The position numbers and the translations under genes are program-made. A stretch of DNA of 64,000 bases from Macrobrachium rosenbergii. Taxonomy: Eukaryota; Arthropoda; Malacostraca; Decapoda; Palaemonidae. The stretch spans positions 70,859,720-70,923,719 of the forward strand of contig NC_089788.1 in assembly GCF_040412425.1 (NCBI RefSeq), read 5' to 3'. This document shows positions 34,901 through 47,700 of this stretch, one piece after another. Numbering within the stretch: the first letter of the stretch is position 1; every line of letters begins with the position of its first letter. The notes beneath the pieces are model-generated. The model was not told where the DNA came from. It ran no database searches and worked only from the letters and a program-made list of their open reading frames with translations.

Positions 34901-36289
34901 TTTTCAGTGCTTACTGTTCCATCTCTGTTAATTTTATAGTGTGTTGCAGCTCAAACTGATTAATTACTGCTAAACTATAAGGAATGTTTTCAAGGCGAAG
35001 TAAAACTGATGTTATGCACTACTAGCAGTTAAGAAATATGTTTTCAAGGCGATGTAAAACTGATGTTATGCACTACTAGCAGTTAAGAAATTTGTACAGC
35101 TCAACTTAATCTTTTTTTGTTATCTACACATGCTTAGTCTTCATTATCTTGGCTATCAGTGACAATACCACTTCAGCCAAAATACTTAAAATTGGTATGT
35201 AAATGAGTTGGTAGAAACAAAAAATTGTTTTTGCAATAATTGTGAGGTAATGAATAAAATTATCCAACAAAACCCTTCATCTCTGATCGTAGTCAACAAT
35301 GACCTAAAAGTTTAGTACAATGAGCCTTGAGACATGTGACATTAGCTACATGTTTTCAGTTTTGTGGTTACACTTACTGACCAAAACCATGCAGATAAAA
35401 AAAGGGCCAAATCTGACCTAGTCACAATTTAAAATACAAAAGTAAACTCGGTTGCATTATTAACAACAACCAGAGCTAAGATCAGTGATAACCTGACAGA
35501 TTCCAAAACCAAATTATTCTGTTTTACAACAGTTTGGTTAAGGTACTTGTCAATGAGATTGAAGAAATTAGTAGCAGAACAGCTCATGCACCAGCTGCAG
35601 CCACAGTCATGTATCGACTGCCTGTCTCACTTTTCATGTAGTCTAGAAATGAGGCTGTGAGATCATTGCGACTTGGAAGTGGGAACTTATATACGTGATG
35701 AAAGTATAAAAGAACCAATTTAAAAAAACAAACTTCATAATACTTAATTACCCAAATTATAGTTTAAGATTGAACACTTCGAGGCTGATACACATCAGTG
35801 ACAAAAGCCCTGTGTTTGTTTATATTGACTCGGGTCACTATAAATAAAAACAAACCCTTCAGCAAATAAACCAAAGCACTTGTATAATAGCTGCCTGACA
35901 GACACAAAAACTCACAACCCCTAAGTTATTCTCCAAAACAGTAAAACTTGGCCTGTTACAACTACCAGTCCCAATAAATATGTATCCAGCCATTTGTAAG
36001 TTGAATCCCTGAAGTAAAATTTTGTAAAGGCCGATTTTCATTGCCGTGAAACCTAAGTTTAATGTGGAAGTTATATCAAAACTGTCTACCCTGTGGATTG
36101 GGTAGGTAATCACATAAAACACAGCTTTCTTCCTCGCATTTTTCTACATAAAATACAAGTTTCATTATACTTGCTGGTTTTATATGAAATAGAATTATTT
36201 TATTTTGTAGAAAACGATCAAAACTGGGATTGAGTGAGTGACCCATATTCTGTGCACAGAAAACCCTGATTAGATGTTTAAACCCAGAT
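28956..36289. other. Gene-poor AT-rich stretch between the convergent genes
   Basis: No coding sequence was recognised. Parts may belong to extended 3' UTRs of ARL6. Apart from the 54-bp tandem duplication at 34984-35091 I see no clear repeat. Confidence 0.55.
34984..35091 (+). repeat. 54-bp tandem duplication
   Basis: Two adjacent copies of a unit with TTTTCAAGGCGAAGTAAAAC and TGATGTTATGCACTACTAGC differ at only a couple of bases, so the duplication looks recent. Confidence 0.95.
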
Positions 36290-37700
36290 TGCAACTGCAA
36301 CATCTTGAGGTTCCTTTGGAATCTCAGGCTATGCGAATGACACAGTAGCTGCTACATAGAAAACCTCCTGGAACTGTCCAGTAACACCGAGAAGAGATCA
36401 GAGAACCCTCCTACTGTGGCCAAAGGGTTACAGTCGAGGTCATCTTCATGTTCCTAGATTCTCAGAGCTTGTCTGGGATCTGCCTGATAAGTCCAAATGA
36501 AGGGAATGCATGAAAGTTTACCTTCCACCAGAGATTTGTTGCGGAAAGATCCAGTGATGGCGTACCCTAATGACACCGCTGAACTTTGCAGATTTTGAAT
36601 GCAACGACCATTCTGACAGGAAGACCTCTTTCCCCTGTGCAGACAGTCTGTTACCGTACTGTGCCTTCCTGGAAAGAACATTGTTTACCTCTGCCTGGAC
36701 AAAGGTGTCCATTGTTAACTAACAAAGCATCTTGGATCTTGTACCATGCTAATTTTTTGAGTAAACCATAATTATCAAGTTGTTGGTCATCAGACTTATG
36801 ACATTTTCAGCTCAGGGCTAGGCAAATGCTTGGAGGCTTAAGATGACAGCTTTTAACTTGACTAGCATGTTGTTTCCTGTTTTGCAATATCTAGTCCCTG
36901 CCAATGGTAGTCTAGTAGGTGTGCTCCCCAAACACTGCCTAATGTGTCTGTTAACATCAACTTAATGGAAGAACTACGAAAGGATAATAGGACAAGAAAT
37001 TCAGGAAAAGGTAAATTGGAGGATATATGGCACTACAATATACTCTAGTATAGAATATGAAACACCAGAGCCTATGTCTGACCACAAGGACAGCAAGGAA
37101 ATGTTAGGCTCTAATGGTGACATTGTAATGCCAAAAAATAAAGCTGAAAACGACAGTGATAGTGAGAATGAAATTATATTACGAAGCGAGGAAAATACTA
37201 CTGCAATTGCAGGAAGTGAAAACAAGCAGCAGTGAAAAGTTCCCTAATGAGAAAATGAAAACCATATTAACATTCTGTTTGCAGTGTGCTCCTTAACTTT
37301 GAATGGTATATCAATAACTGTAGACCACAAGAAAGTCCCAGATGGCAACCCTTTTCCCGATATCATGCACAATCGTGTGGGACTCTCCATGGGGCATCGA
37401 CGCAGCCAAGGCAATCCTCACACTGTGCGCTATTTCAAGGCCGTAATTGTATCAATACACAAACATGGCTGGATAATAGCTCGTCGGACTGCTGCCACTC
37501 AGTGTCAACACTGTTCTTGTTCAGAGGCACCACCGTTCAAGCAACTGCTGTACCAGTCACTGACCCCAACGCTCCGTGCCCCAAAAGCTGGATTCCTGGC
37601 TCCAATGGTTGTAATGGAAAGACTCGTCAAGTAGTCAGTCACACTGCCTTTACCAGACAGTAAGAAGCCCGTACTTTGTGGAGGATACATTTTCTCCAGA
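36290..37700 (+). other. Unidentified, possible remnants of old coding sequence
   Basis: The segment is GC-richer than its flanks. An open stretch near 37050-37235 reads as an acidic peptide with DSDSENEIILRSEEN and ends at a stop. Overlapping frames of about 116-125 codons lie at 37284-37663. No family is recognised, frames are interrupted, and there is no consistent splice pattern. A decayed mobile element or retropseudogene is possible. Confidence 0.25.
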
Positions 37701-37920
37701 CACACAGCTCTGCTGTGCACTTTCTACCTTGTTATGGCACACTATCTGCCAAAAAAGTGGAAGTGAATGCACAGGGGCTTCAGTGTTTTGGTAGCAACTG
37801 GAGTCATTTTCACCATTACTTTGCTATTCCATTACACAGTTGACTGCCTCTTCACTATTGTTCTCACAACATTAGTTTCCTGGCCATATCACCTGACTGC
37901 CAATAATCGGTTTTTCCGAA

Positions 37921-38200
37921 TACAGGCAGCCCTCGCTTATCGGCAGTGTTGGTTAACAGCATTTCAGTTTTCAACACTTGGCTAATGATGTCCTTAACCA
38001 GATTTTCGGCAATAATAAGTGGTTTATCAGTGTCGGTAAGCGATTTATCGCTGTTGGTAAGCAGTTTATCGGCACCAATAAGCGGTATATTGGTGCTTAA
38101 GACGTTGTAAACATCATTTATTACCATAATTATCAGCAATTTTCGGTTATCGGCCTCAGCCAGGAATGGAACCCCAGCCATTAACCAGGGACTGCCTGTA
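37921..38200. mobile_element. MITE with TACAGGCAG termini, copy 1
   Basis: The left end TACAGGCAGCCCTCGCTTAT and the reverse complement of the right end TACAGGCAGTCCCTGGTTAA match at the tip and belong to the same family as 57005-57372. The TA at each end fits a Tc1/mariner-type target duplication. The interior holds three or four copies of a roughly 24-bp unit of the kind GGTAAGCGATTTATCG. A minus-strand open frame crosses it but only translates the repeats. Confidence 0.75.
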
Positions 38201-41200
38201 CTGAAGAAACTTGAAGAAAATGTTCCATGGTGAATTACCCTGTGAGTTTGAGTGGCAACTGCCTTGGCCCAGAAGGTCGAACAGCAGCAAGAGTGAACAG
38301 AGAAGAATTTCCGATGGGCCATAGGAGAAACAAACAAGTTCAGGAGAGGATGCAGTGAGTCTGGCAGAAGGCGATTAGGGCAAGAGATTAGAAGAGGAGG
38401 AAGAGGATCGCCCATCTTTTGAGTTTTTTTATACAATGGATTTTTTGCAGTATAAGTGTGTTACAAAGATAAAATTTAAGAATTGTTAAGCTTGGAACTT
38501 AGGCGTCCGAATAGTTCTCACTTTTAGTTCATGACTCTTCTTCCATCTGATATATTTATAAGACATGACTGCTTTAGTTTTCTCTGTTCAGAACTGAAAG
38601 CCTACTGTAGAGGCCCAAGTATCTACTTTTGTAATGGCATTGTTATGCATATGAAGAGCATATTATGAGTTTGAGGTAGTATAGAATATGGGAGTTATTC
38701 ATATACAATCTATTTCTAATTCTACCCAGTAACTGATCTGTGACACTGTTTATTCCCAGAAGGAACAATGTACCACTCAAAACACTCCCTTGTGAGATAC
38801 CATTCTCTAATCAGTATGCTGGAAAAATTTATGTTTGCACCTGCTGAGGACCACAAATGTGGGGCTATATGAGTGATGATGCTGTGATGAAACATACAGG
38901 CTTGAGAGAATGGTGCAAGAATAATTTTGACCACTGAAGTTATCAACAAATTACACATTCCTAAGAATATATTATATATAATAAAATAAGAAGTCTGTAA
39001 ACTGTGTGAATACACTTATAGTTGTCCTGACGTACGCTGATAAGCAAGACAGACTAGAAACAAAAAGAACAAAACTGGACAAAATACAAACATATAAAAA
39101 ACAAATAATGATGCTACCTTGGTAAAATGAAGGATGGTCACTTTATAGTTGAAAGTATTACAGGGTATATTATGCAACACAAACTTGGTAGAAGAATAAG
39201 CAACTCCAATGTATATGCATAGGGGACTCTGCCACTGTGGAACTCACTTTGTAATCTGTAACCACATCAAATTGTAATCATCAGCATTTCCTTAAATTAT
39301 GTGGTCTACACACTACAGGACTGCACACTAAATGTACATGAATAAACCAATGTTTCCAGGACTTGAACATCTTACACTGATAAAACTTACAATTCTTGAA
39401 TGTTCTGTTTCACACATCATAAAGCTCACTTAGGATGATGTTTAAATTATGAAAAAAGTTTTTCATTTACCCATCACAACCATGCTACAAAATGTTCCAA
39501 CTGACCAATAACATATGCATATAGTTAAATCCAAATACTAATAAACTCTGGTTAATTAATGTGAGAGTCTACATTAAAAAAATGAAATTCACATTGGCTG
39601 TATTAAAGTTATCCCACTAAAACAATTCTGCACAGACCTGAACTTAGTAATGCTATACTCTAAATAGCATTCTGGCCCTGGAATTTCTAGTTATTTCATA
39701 CAAGTCTAAGTGTGGCAGGGTTGTTTTTCTCTAAAAAGATTTAGATAGGACATTTGTTAATGCTGAACAGAAATTAATAAAAAACTTTTTTCCTAATTTG
39801 CCTTCAGGATTACAATGAAGAGATATGAAGAATTGGACGGTGGTGAAAAGACTGGCTCTGAAGTTTTTAATGGATAAACAAAAGACTAAGTTATAAAAAA
39901 AGCACAGGCAAAATGAATGATGATGTTCACAAATGAAAGGAAATGAAAAGAAACAATTAACTTTGCCTAAAAAAATGTCATTTCTAATATATGATATATT
40001 GCAACCTTCAATAGGTATTGAAGTGAAATGGGTAAAATCAACTGATTGCAAGAGCAGGAATTTAGGAGTCAATAAGAGTAAGAATTCCTGTTGAACAAGA
40101 CCTTGGTTTAATTGTTGGAATTCCTGAAGTTCAAACTTGGTACAAATGCTTTCTGGGTGAGCAGGCTAACATGAGCCTCATGACATAGTTTATTTATTAG
40201 TCTTATTTACTTTGCTTATGTTATTCATCTCTTTGTTTTTCCTGTTATTCCTCTTTTAAAGTTTATTCTTTACTTCTCAATTTCTTCTTCCATACTGTGC
40301 TGCTTTCCCCAGTGGGGATCTTGGGCTTGTAGCATTCTGCTTTTCCAACTAGAGTTGCAGACTGCCTTGTAATAATAACTAGAGCTACAGAAATTGCTAC
40401 CATCACCTTCTGCTGAACTGAGAGCATGACAGTGAAAAAGCCCTCCAGTCAGGTGCAGAAGAGTTTGGATGAAACACCAGAAACTTGATGTACAGACAGA
40501 AAATATCTACTGTACTTAGAAGCAAGAAGTGAACAAAGGACCAAGAAAAACTGCAAAGTTCCGATATGGGGGACTGACTTCACTGTGCTTTACATAGTGC
40601 ATTGTGGAAAGTGCTCCAGGTTTAGGCTGCATTATTTTGGGCTCAGCTGTAAGTCTTTCGCTTGTTTTTCATCCATTATAAATTCCATATGGTCTCTTGC
40701 TCCAATTTTCAATTCTCATTAGGGAACAAATCATTAATGACTGCTCTGAGTCTAGAAAGGGCACAGTGGTCTAGTTAAACTCTGCTACAAAGAGGCTACT
40801 GCTGAGAACCCATTAGCTGATTACATCATAAAGCTAAATTACCCTTTGGACAGAAAAAAATTAGATCTATAGAGTGGCCATTATGAATTTTTACTTAGTC
40901 ACAGATGACACTGTATTTCATGAGCTTTCACACAGAGCTGTCTGTTGACAATTGTAAGGGAATTTTGGATAAACTGGATGCTGAAAATAAGATCTAACTT
41001 GGTTTTCTACATAAATGATTTTTAAAGAATACACAACATAATATAGCAATGCTTCTGTTCAAGTGGAACCTGGCAGCTGTAAAAATTACTTTACCCAAAC
41101 GCTATTAAGATGCATGGCAGTTTCACATAAAATTCTGTGAAAACTTACATAATAACAACACAAACTCTACTTTCAGTCATTAAATATTATGACTAATAAT

Positions 41201-41649
41201 TTTGGTTTAAGTATGAAATATATTTGAAGGTGGTACTTGCATCATAATACAGTTTCAAAAAAGCAGTACTGAAGTATGAATAATTACATGGTTCAGTACT
41301 AGTCAAACTTAAATATTTTGTTACCCACTAACTCTATTACAAATATTTGTAACAAAATTACTATAAAAAATTACCATAAAAATTAACCCCTTATCACTAA
41401 AAGATATAAAAGAGTTAAAGGCTCATGAATTTCTATAGTCAGAAGGCACCGTAGCTCCTAACATTCAGAGTACAGAAGGACTACTACAAAATGTTATTTA
41501 CAAAACCATTTAAAAAATATTGTACCTGATATAAAACGAAAGAATACAAGATTTCCGTATGTTGGTATATTTCATTTGTAATTCAAGAAGTATGAACACA
41601 GCATATCCTCTACGCTCACAGAATCATAGGAAATGAAGAACAAGCCACT
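38201..41649. other. Downstream of UBA3, no gene seen
   Basis: AT-rich; the upper part is probably UBA3 3' UTR. No coding signal is recognised. Confidence 0.5.
40189..40198 (-). terminator. UBA3: Possible UBA3 polyadenylation signal
   Basis: On the minus strand this reads AATAAATAAA, about 1.45 kb after the UBA3 stop. I noticed no perfect AATAAA nearer the stop. Weak evidence. Confidence 0.25.
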
Positions 41650-41738
41650 TCATGACTTGATTTTCAACTTGAAAAGAATCGTTGTTGGACTGGTAACATC
41701 AGCTACAGCAATCTCCATCCCATCCCGCAAACTCAGTT
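41650..41738 (-). CDS. UBA3: UBA3 last coding exon (residues 405-433 and stop)
   Basis: Acceptor TTTACAG. It encodes the end of the ubiquitin-fold domain ([18 protein letters not shown]) and stops TGA at 41652-41650. Confidence 0.95.
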
Positions 41739-44700
41739 CTGTAAACAAAAAATATAAGTTTTTTGAATTCGCAGAAATCTCAAATGTAGATGTAAAAATA
41801 ATGTAAGCTTTTTGAATTCACAGAAATTTTCATTGCAAATATTAGAAGGGAGGAAAAAATTTGAACAGAGTAACAGCACATTACAGATAGATAATTGTAA
41901 AACAAATGGAAACTGCAAAAATTTATGTTAATAATTTTTGTTATACTGAATTAGCAGCAATAATGTAAGAAGGATTCATTACAGGTAGATATCCGTAAAG
42001 CAAATGGAGACTGCAAAATTCTGGTAAATAAATATTGCACTTAGAATTATCAGAATGTGTGTAAGAAGGACTGGGTGGGGCCAATGAGTGAGTGAGTGTG
42101 TGGTAGCTTTGTAGTACTGGGATAACAAATGTTTCATAAACACCAAACTTGTAACTCTTTTAGTTAAATGTTTCAAACAAAAAATCAGTTTCCTTTCTTC
42201 AAGTAAGAGGCAACGAGAGAACATTTCCAAGATTATCTTCAATCAAAAACTGGCTAGAATCTCTATGATGCTATTAAAAAACAGGATGCTTCCGAGATCA
42301 TTCTACAACATAAAATACATCAGTGGAACTCTGCCAGGGAAACAGCAGCAATTACTTTTGCAGAAAACCATCACATTGGCAGTAATTTGGAAAATAGTAT
42401 CTTCACACAGAAAAACCACATTTTCCTGACAGAAAACAAAGCCACTGTAATACAATGTTGGGAAAATAACAATAGCATGGACCTCAAAACAATATACAGT
42501 ATTAATTTACAAAAATAGGCATATTTAAAAACATAGGTCAATCTATGGGGTTTTGATTATTACAATATCCACACTCAGTGACAATATACCATTTGTTACA
42601 CTAGGTCTAGTTAACAATGGACATATCACCAGTGAAAATGATTTATAAGTTTGTGCAGAATGCCAATCAAAAGACCTCAAAATCACCCACCCTGCCACAA
42701 CTTGACAAGACCAAACCACTGTTGCTGCCAGATATACTCCTTTAATAGGTAACTTTTTAAGGTCTTTATCCAGTAAAAGTTCTGGTTTAATTGTTCTTTG
42801 TACATTAATTACTTTCATCCTTTGTACATTGATTACTATCATTCTTCTTTCTGTTGAACAAAAAACAGCTGAGTCTGAATATGTTTTGAAGATCACAAAT
42901 GTAAGCATATATGACTGAAAAGTTTGTAATGAAACAAACTTAAATTCAAAATTTAAAGCAAGGTGACTGTGTATTCCTGCATATCATACATACTTCCCAA
43001 TTGTGTGTATTTAATATCAAACTTTAAATTCCTAGCTTGGCTAATTGTTATCAGGCTGTTTCTCCTTTTCAAGGCCAATTTGATGAAGACTAGCAATATG
43101 TACTATTTAAACAAACATAATTATTCCATGTGCTTATTCCTAATGAGCCTACCTATAGGAGGAACTATTCCACTACTAACCAGTTAAGAAAAAAGTGTTT
43201 TTTCTAAAAAAGAGAAAACCTGTAGATCTACAGACCTTCGATAGTTTTCTTCAGATTAGGACGAAGTTTTTCCTCGATGGAAGCTGGTGAATGAAGATAA
43301 AGAGACCTAGTTCTGCCATCAACCATTGCTTGCAGACCAGGACTTTTCATCTGTGAATTAGAATGTTCTTAATGAACTATGTTAGATGTTCTCAATTAAC
43401 AGTACTATAAAAAGAATTACTGAGTCAATCATAGGCTATAAAGCTAAATATGTTTAACATATTCATGTTTCTTCTGGTATTGTAAAGCTGAGATAACTAT
43501 AACTATCACCTCATATAAACAGCACTCTGTACCCTAAGAACTGCTTCTGTCAACCAGTATACAACACAAAGATATTAATTGTTATTAATTAATGATCCAT
43601 CTTATATTGCATCAAAAAATCTTTCCCAAATAAAACTGTTCTTTACGGTCTTTAAGGTAACTGCAAACGCCTGCATACCTTTAGCCTAAAATGTACATCC
43701 TGCAAACTCCAATAGTGTCAAATAAGACAAAGTCTACATTTTGACATGTCCTGGTTGTGCTATTTTGTGGGTAACATAAGACTCTTTATGACTACTTCTT
43801 CATAAGTATTCTAGGTGTACTTCAGAATAAATAAGTTTCTTCTCAACTCTTTACAAGTAAAGAAACAAACCATACATGTTTACCCAGAATAAATGAAAAT
43901 TTCTTTACAAGTAAAGAAACACACAATACAGTACATGTTTACCCAGAATAAATAAAAATTTCTTTACATGTAAAAAATGCAACATAATGTTTACCGAGGA
44001 TAAATCAAATTTCTTTACATGCAAAGAAACACAACTTACATGTTTATCTTGCCTAACAAAAAGCTCAACAAATGAAAAGCCATTGATACGAAAGATCTCA
44101 TTCAGCACCATGAACCATATTGCCAAAAATCCAAGGCTCAAGTTCTCACCATAAGGAGCAAATTATTCCAAACTTCCAACATGCCATGTCCAGGCAGTTC
44201 TGCATACAAAGTACCATCAAAGAAGAAAAAAGAGCCTGTCAAAAGAATACAAACCTCAAACTGAAAAATCAAGGTGTCAAAAAGGAATATCATGAAATAG
44301 TTACAGCAAATACAGCTTCAAGTGGTTGATGGAAACTGCTGAAAGAAGGCAGATGTTTAAAAAAGATGACAATGGAGAAATTACAGATGAAAATGAAGAC
44401 AATGAACATGAACTGGAGGAAGCTGGATTAATAGAAGGCCCAACAGATACCATAATAGTCATCCCTAAGCATACTAGAATACAAGAAAAAGCTGATAGAG
44501 GAAGAATAAGGACCAGAAAAGTGAGAAAAGAACTTTACAATAAAGATGCACCAAGGAAAAGAGAATGCACTGTGTGTACATGCTATGAAAATATTACAAA
44601 ATTTGTTGGAATAAAGAATCATAAAAATGTTTAAAATCGATGACTGTACATCTGGCTTTATGCAAAAGAAGCAATTTCAATTACATGCTCCTGCAGAAAA

Positions 44701-47700
44701 ATCATCACACATATACAGAGGAAGAGCTTATACCACATATCTGTTGGTCTTCAAAGAATCTCACTCAGCACTGAGACTAATAATTAAATGGACATTACAA
44801 AGGAAGATGATACCATGAAGACTCATCAAGATAGTGATGTTACTCTGCCATGGCACTGGACCTGGAGTGAAAACTGGCGGGGGTGTATCATAAGAATCAA
44901 GAGTAGATGTTGCTCTCCATTAAGGATCAATACTGAACCCTTTATCTGTTTATCATAGTAATAGATGAAGTTACAAAGGAGTGAAAGAAAGGGTGCCCCA
45001 GTGAGCTGCTTTATGCACAATACCCAGATTGTCAGCAAATAACAGTAATAGGCAAACATGTTCAGATATCACTAAAAAAATGTTCATGGTATTTCTGGTG
45101 AGGTATTGTATATGTACAATAAAACATAACAAAAGCTAACACAAACTTCTTTATCACAAGGCTGACTTATAATGCACTTAATTTACTTATTTACTTTGGC
45201 CTCTTACTCTTATACCATTTATTTGATGTGCTATATTGGTTGTCTTTTATGTATGTATTCCACTCATTTTCTTCTTATCATCAGCTTACACATGAAAATG
45301 TTTGTAATAATCTTGGCTGGTTACTTCCAATATTTCTTTTACAAATATAACTTTATTACATACATTGTTACTTATAAAACAGTGAATGAGTAAATGAAAC
45401 AACTATAATAAATCTGGCTCAAATAAATACAACATGTTATCTTTGTCAAGAATAGAGCAACAGCATGATTGCACAGCCTCACCACTGAGATACTTATACA
45501 TAACTGAGCACTGCATCAGAGAAAGGCAAGAAAGAAAATGTGGTGAAAGGGGGTGAGAGAGAGAATGTTATTATCTGACTATGATTCAAAAGACCACTAT
45601 AGAACAGAACAGAATATATACAATTTAGGCCAAAGGCCAAGTGCTGGGACATTTGAGGTCATTCAGCGCTGAAAGAAAAACTGAGAGTAAAAGTTTTTAA
45701 AGGTATAACAGGAGGAAAACCTTGTGGTTGCACTAAGAAACAATTGTTAGAAGAGGGTGGAAATTAAGATGGAAGAATGAATATGAACAGAGGTACAGTA
45801 AAAGGAATAAAAGGGGTTGCAGCTAGGGGCTGATGGGACACTGCAAAGAACCTTAAATAAAGACTAGAGTGCACTGCATGAGGTGCACTGATGGCACTTC
45901 CCCACTACTGAGAAAAAAAAAACACTATAGGCCTAGAGAACAAGTGTTCAAGAATAATGACCCAGAAAGTAATAAAGGAAAAATTAATTTTATATAAACG
46001 TACATAACATCACAGTTAAAATTACTTAATGACATGAGTAAAATATGTGTGCTATGTAAAGTATATGTATTAAACAGTTGAAAGAGTTACGGGGCAAAGT
46101 TCATCTGCTCAAATCTGACCCTCATCTTTTGTGATGAGACAATATTAAGAATCAACTGACAGGAAAAGGGAGTCATGTATGCATGGAAGAGTCCCTAAAA
46201 TGAAAAGCAGAACACTTGTAGATGTACAATACTTCATGCGACTCATTCAAGGAAGACCATTTACTCTTCACAATATGAAATCATGTTATTTTCTCTTAGC
46301 TAATTAAATGTCTGGGACAAGAACAAATATTGCTGCTAGGATGACACTGGTCACTTTCAAAAGGTTACTTATCCTGGTTTCACACACACATATGAACTGT
46401 CTCTGCCGGTTGAAAATACCTAATGAGACAAGAGAGTCTTACCTGGTACTGAGCAGACTCTGTCAGCATATTGATGATATCCTGTAACTTATCACTCAAG
46501 CTGACTTCTAAGGCTTGGGGTACTTGACTGCATGCAACACAATCATCCTGAAAGATTAAATTTCAAAAGATTTCAGCAACATGCAAATATGACATATAAA
46601 CATTCTTACAGTCTAAAATACAAAATGCCATGATCTTAAAACTAATTAGATTAGTTGCCCTACTTTGGCTTTCAAATTTTTGTCAGCTTTTCCCTTCAGG
46701 GGTTACAATGAAAACAAATTCTTGCTGCTCCGTCTTGCACACCTCCAACCTGAGTTCTAGGTCCTCTTCTATGCCATTTTTTTATGATTTCTAAGATGTC
46801 CTATTAGTCTCTGTCATACTGAAAGCACATCTACTGCTTGTCTGACTAACTGTTCCTCATCTCTTCTCATCACATGTCTAAATCATTTCAATTTCTAAGA
46901 TCACACCCTACCTTCCAGAAGTTGAACACATTTCTCTGCCACTTCCTCATTCCTAATATGATCTTCCCACCACTCTCTAGGCACAAATCTTCATTCTCTA
47001 GCCACACCTTTCTAAATCCCTTTCCTTCACCAGTGCCCACATTTTGGCAGAATACGATAAATACAGACCTTGCATACAGCATAAATTTTGATTCTGTCTA
47101 CTAGCACGATATTTGATTTCCTCGTAATCTAGCACTCTCTTTATTCACCTGAAAAAACCTAACAATCAGAGACAACATAAACACTAAATAATGCATTTTG
47201 ATAATAAACAATCAAACACAGCGTTCACTAAATGTACTTGTGAATATAAGTGCACAAGCACAGATGGAGACCTAGCTAGCATCTATTCTTTGATGAAAGG
47301 TGAAGAGGGCAAGGATGAGGTAGCTTTCTTAGGTCTAGGCCTAAAAATGAACTTGGTAACACTACACTGTCTCTTCATAATTACCGTGCATACTTGCGTA
47401 AATATTCAACCCCTAATTTGTCAAAAGACACCAAGAGTCTGCCGTTTACTTTTTGTAAACATTAACTGAAGCATTTTGGCATTAAAACTACCAGCTTAGT
47501 AAACATTAAGCCTAAGATACTCTACCTTCTTTTCTTGCTCATATGTGTATGTATAGATGCCATCAGTATCGTTGAAAACGCAATAGTTGTTCATTGGGGT
47601 ACATGCAGACGTAGCCAGCTTAAAAACTTCAGATGCACATGCAGCAGCTATAACAGCATTAGTTGAGGCTACAGCAGGTATGATTCTTTTGATAACTCCT

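Larger units (their letters stand above)
43351..46442 (-). other. UBA3 intron 7
   Basis: It holds the minisatellite at 43848-44050, three short consecutive open frames on the + strand (44120-44818) with no recognised domain, and the SINE-like copy at 45603-45922. Confidence 0.7.

Noticed and set aside
37864..38436. 190-codon open frame on the minus strand
   Set aside because: It runs through the MITE at 37921-38200 and translates its internal repeats; no homology outside it.
44120..44818. Three consecutive + strand frames in UBA3 intron 7
   Set aside because: Different frames, no shared domain and no splice signals linking them. A decayed element is possible but not supportable.
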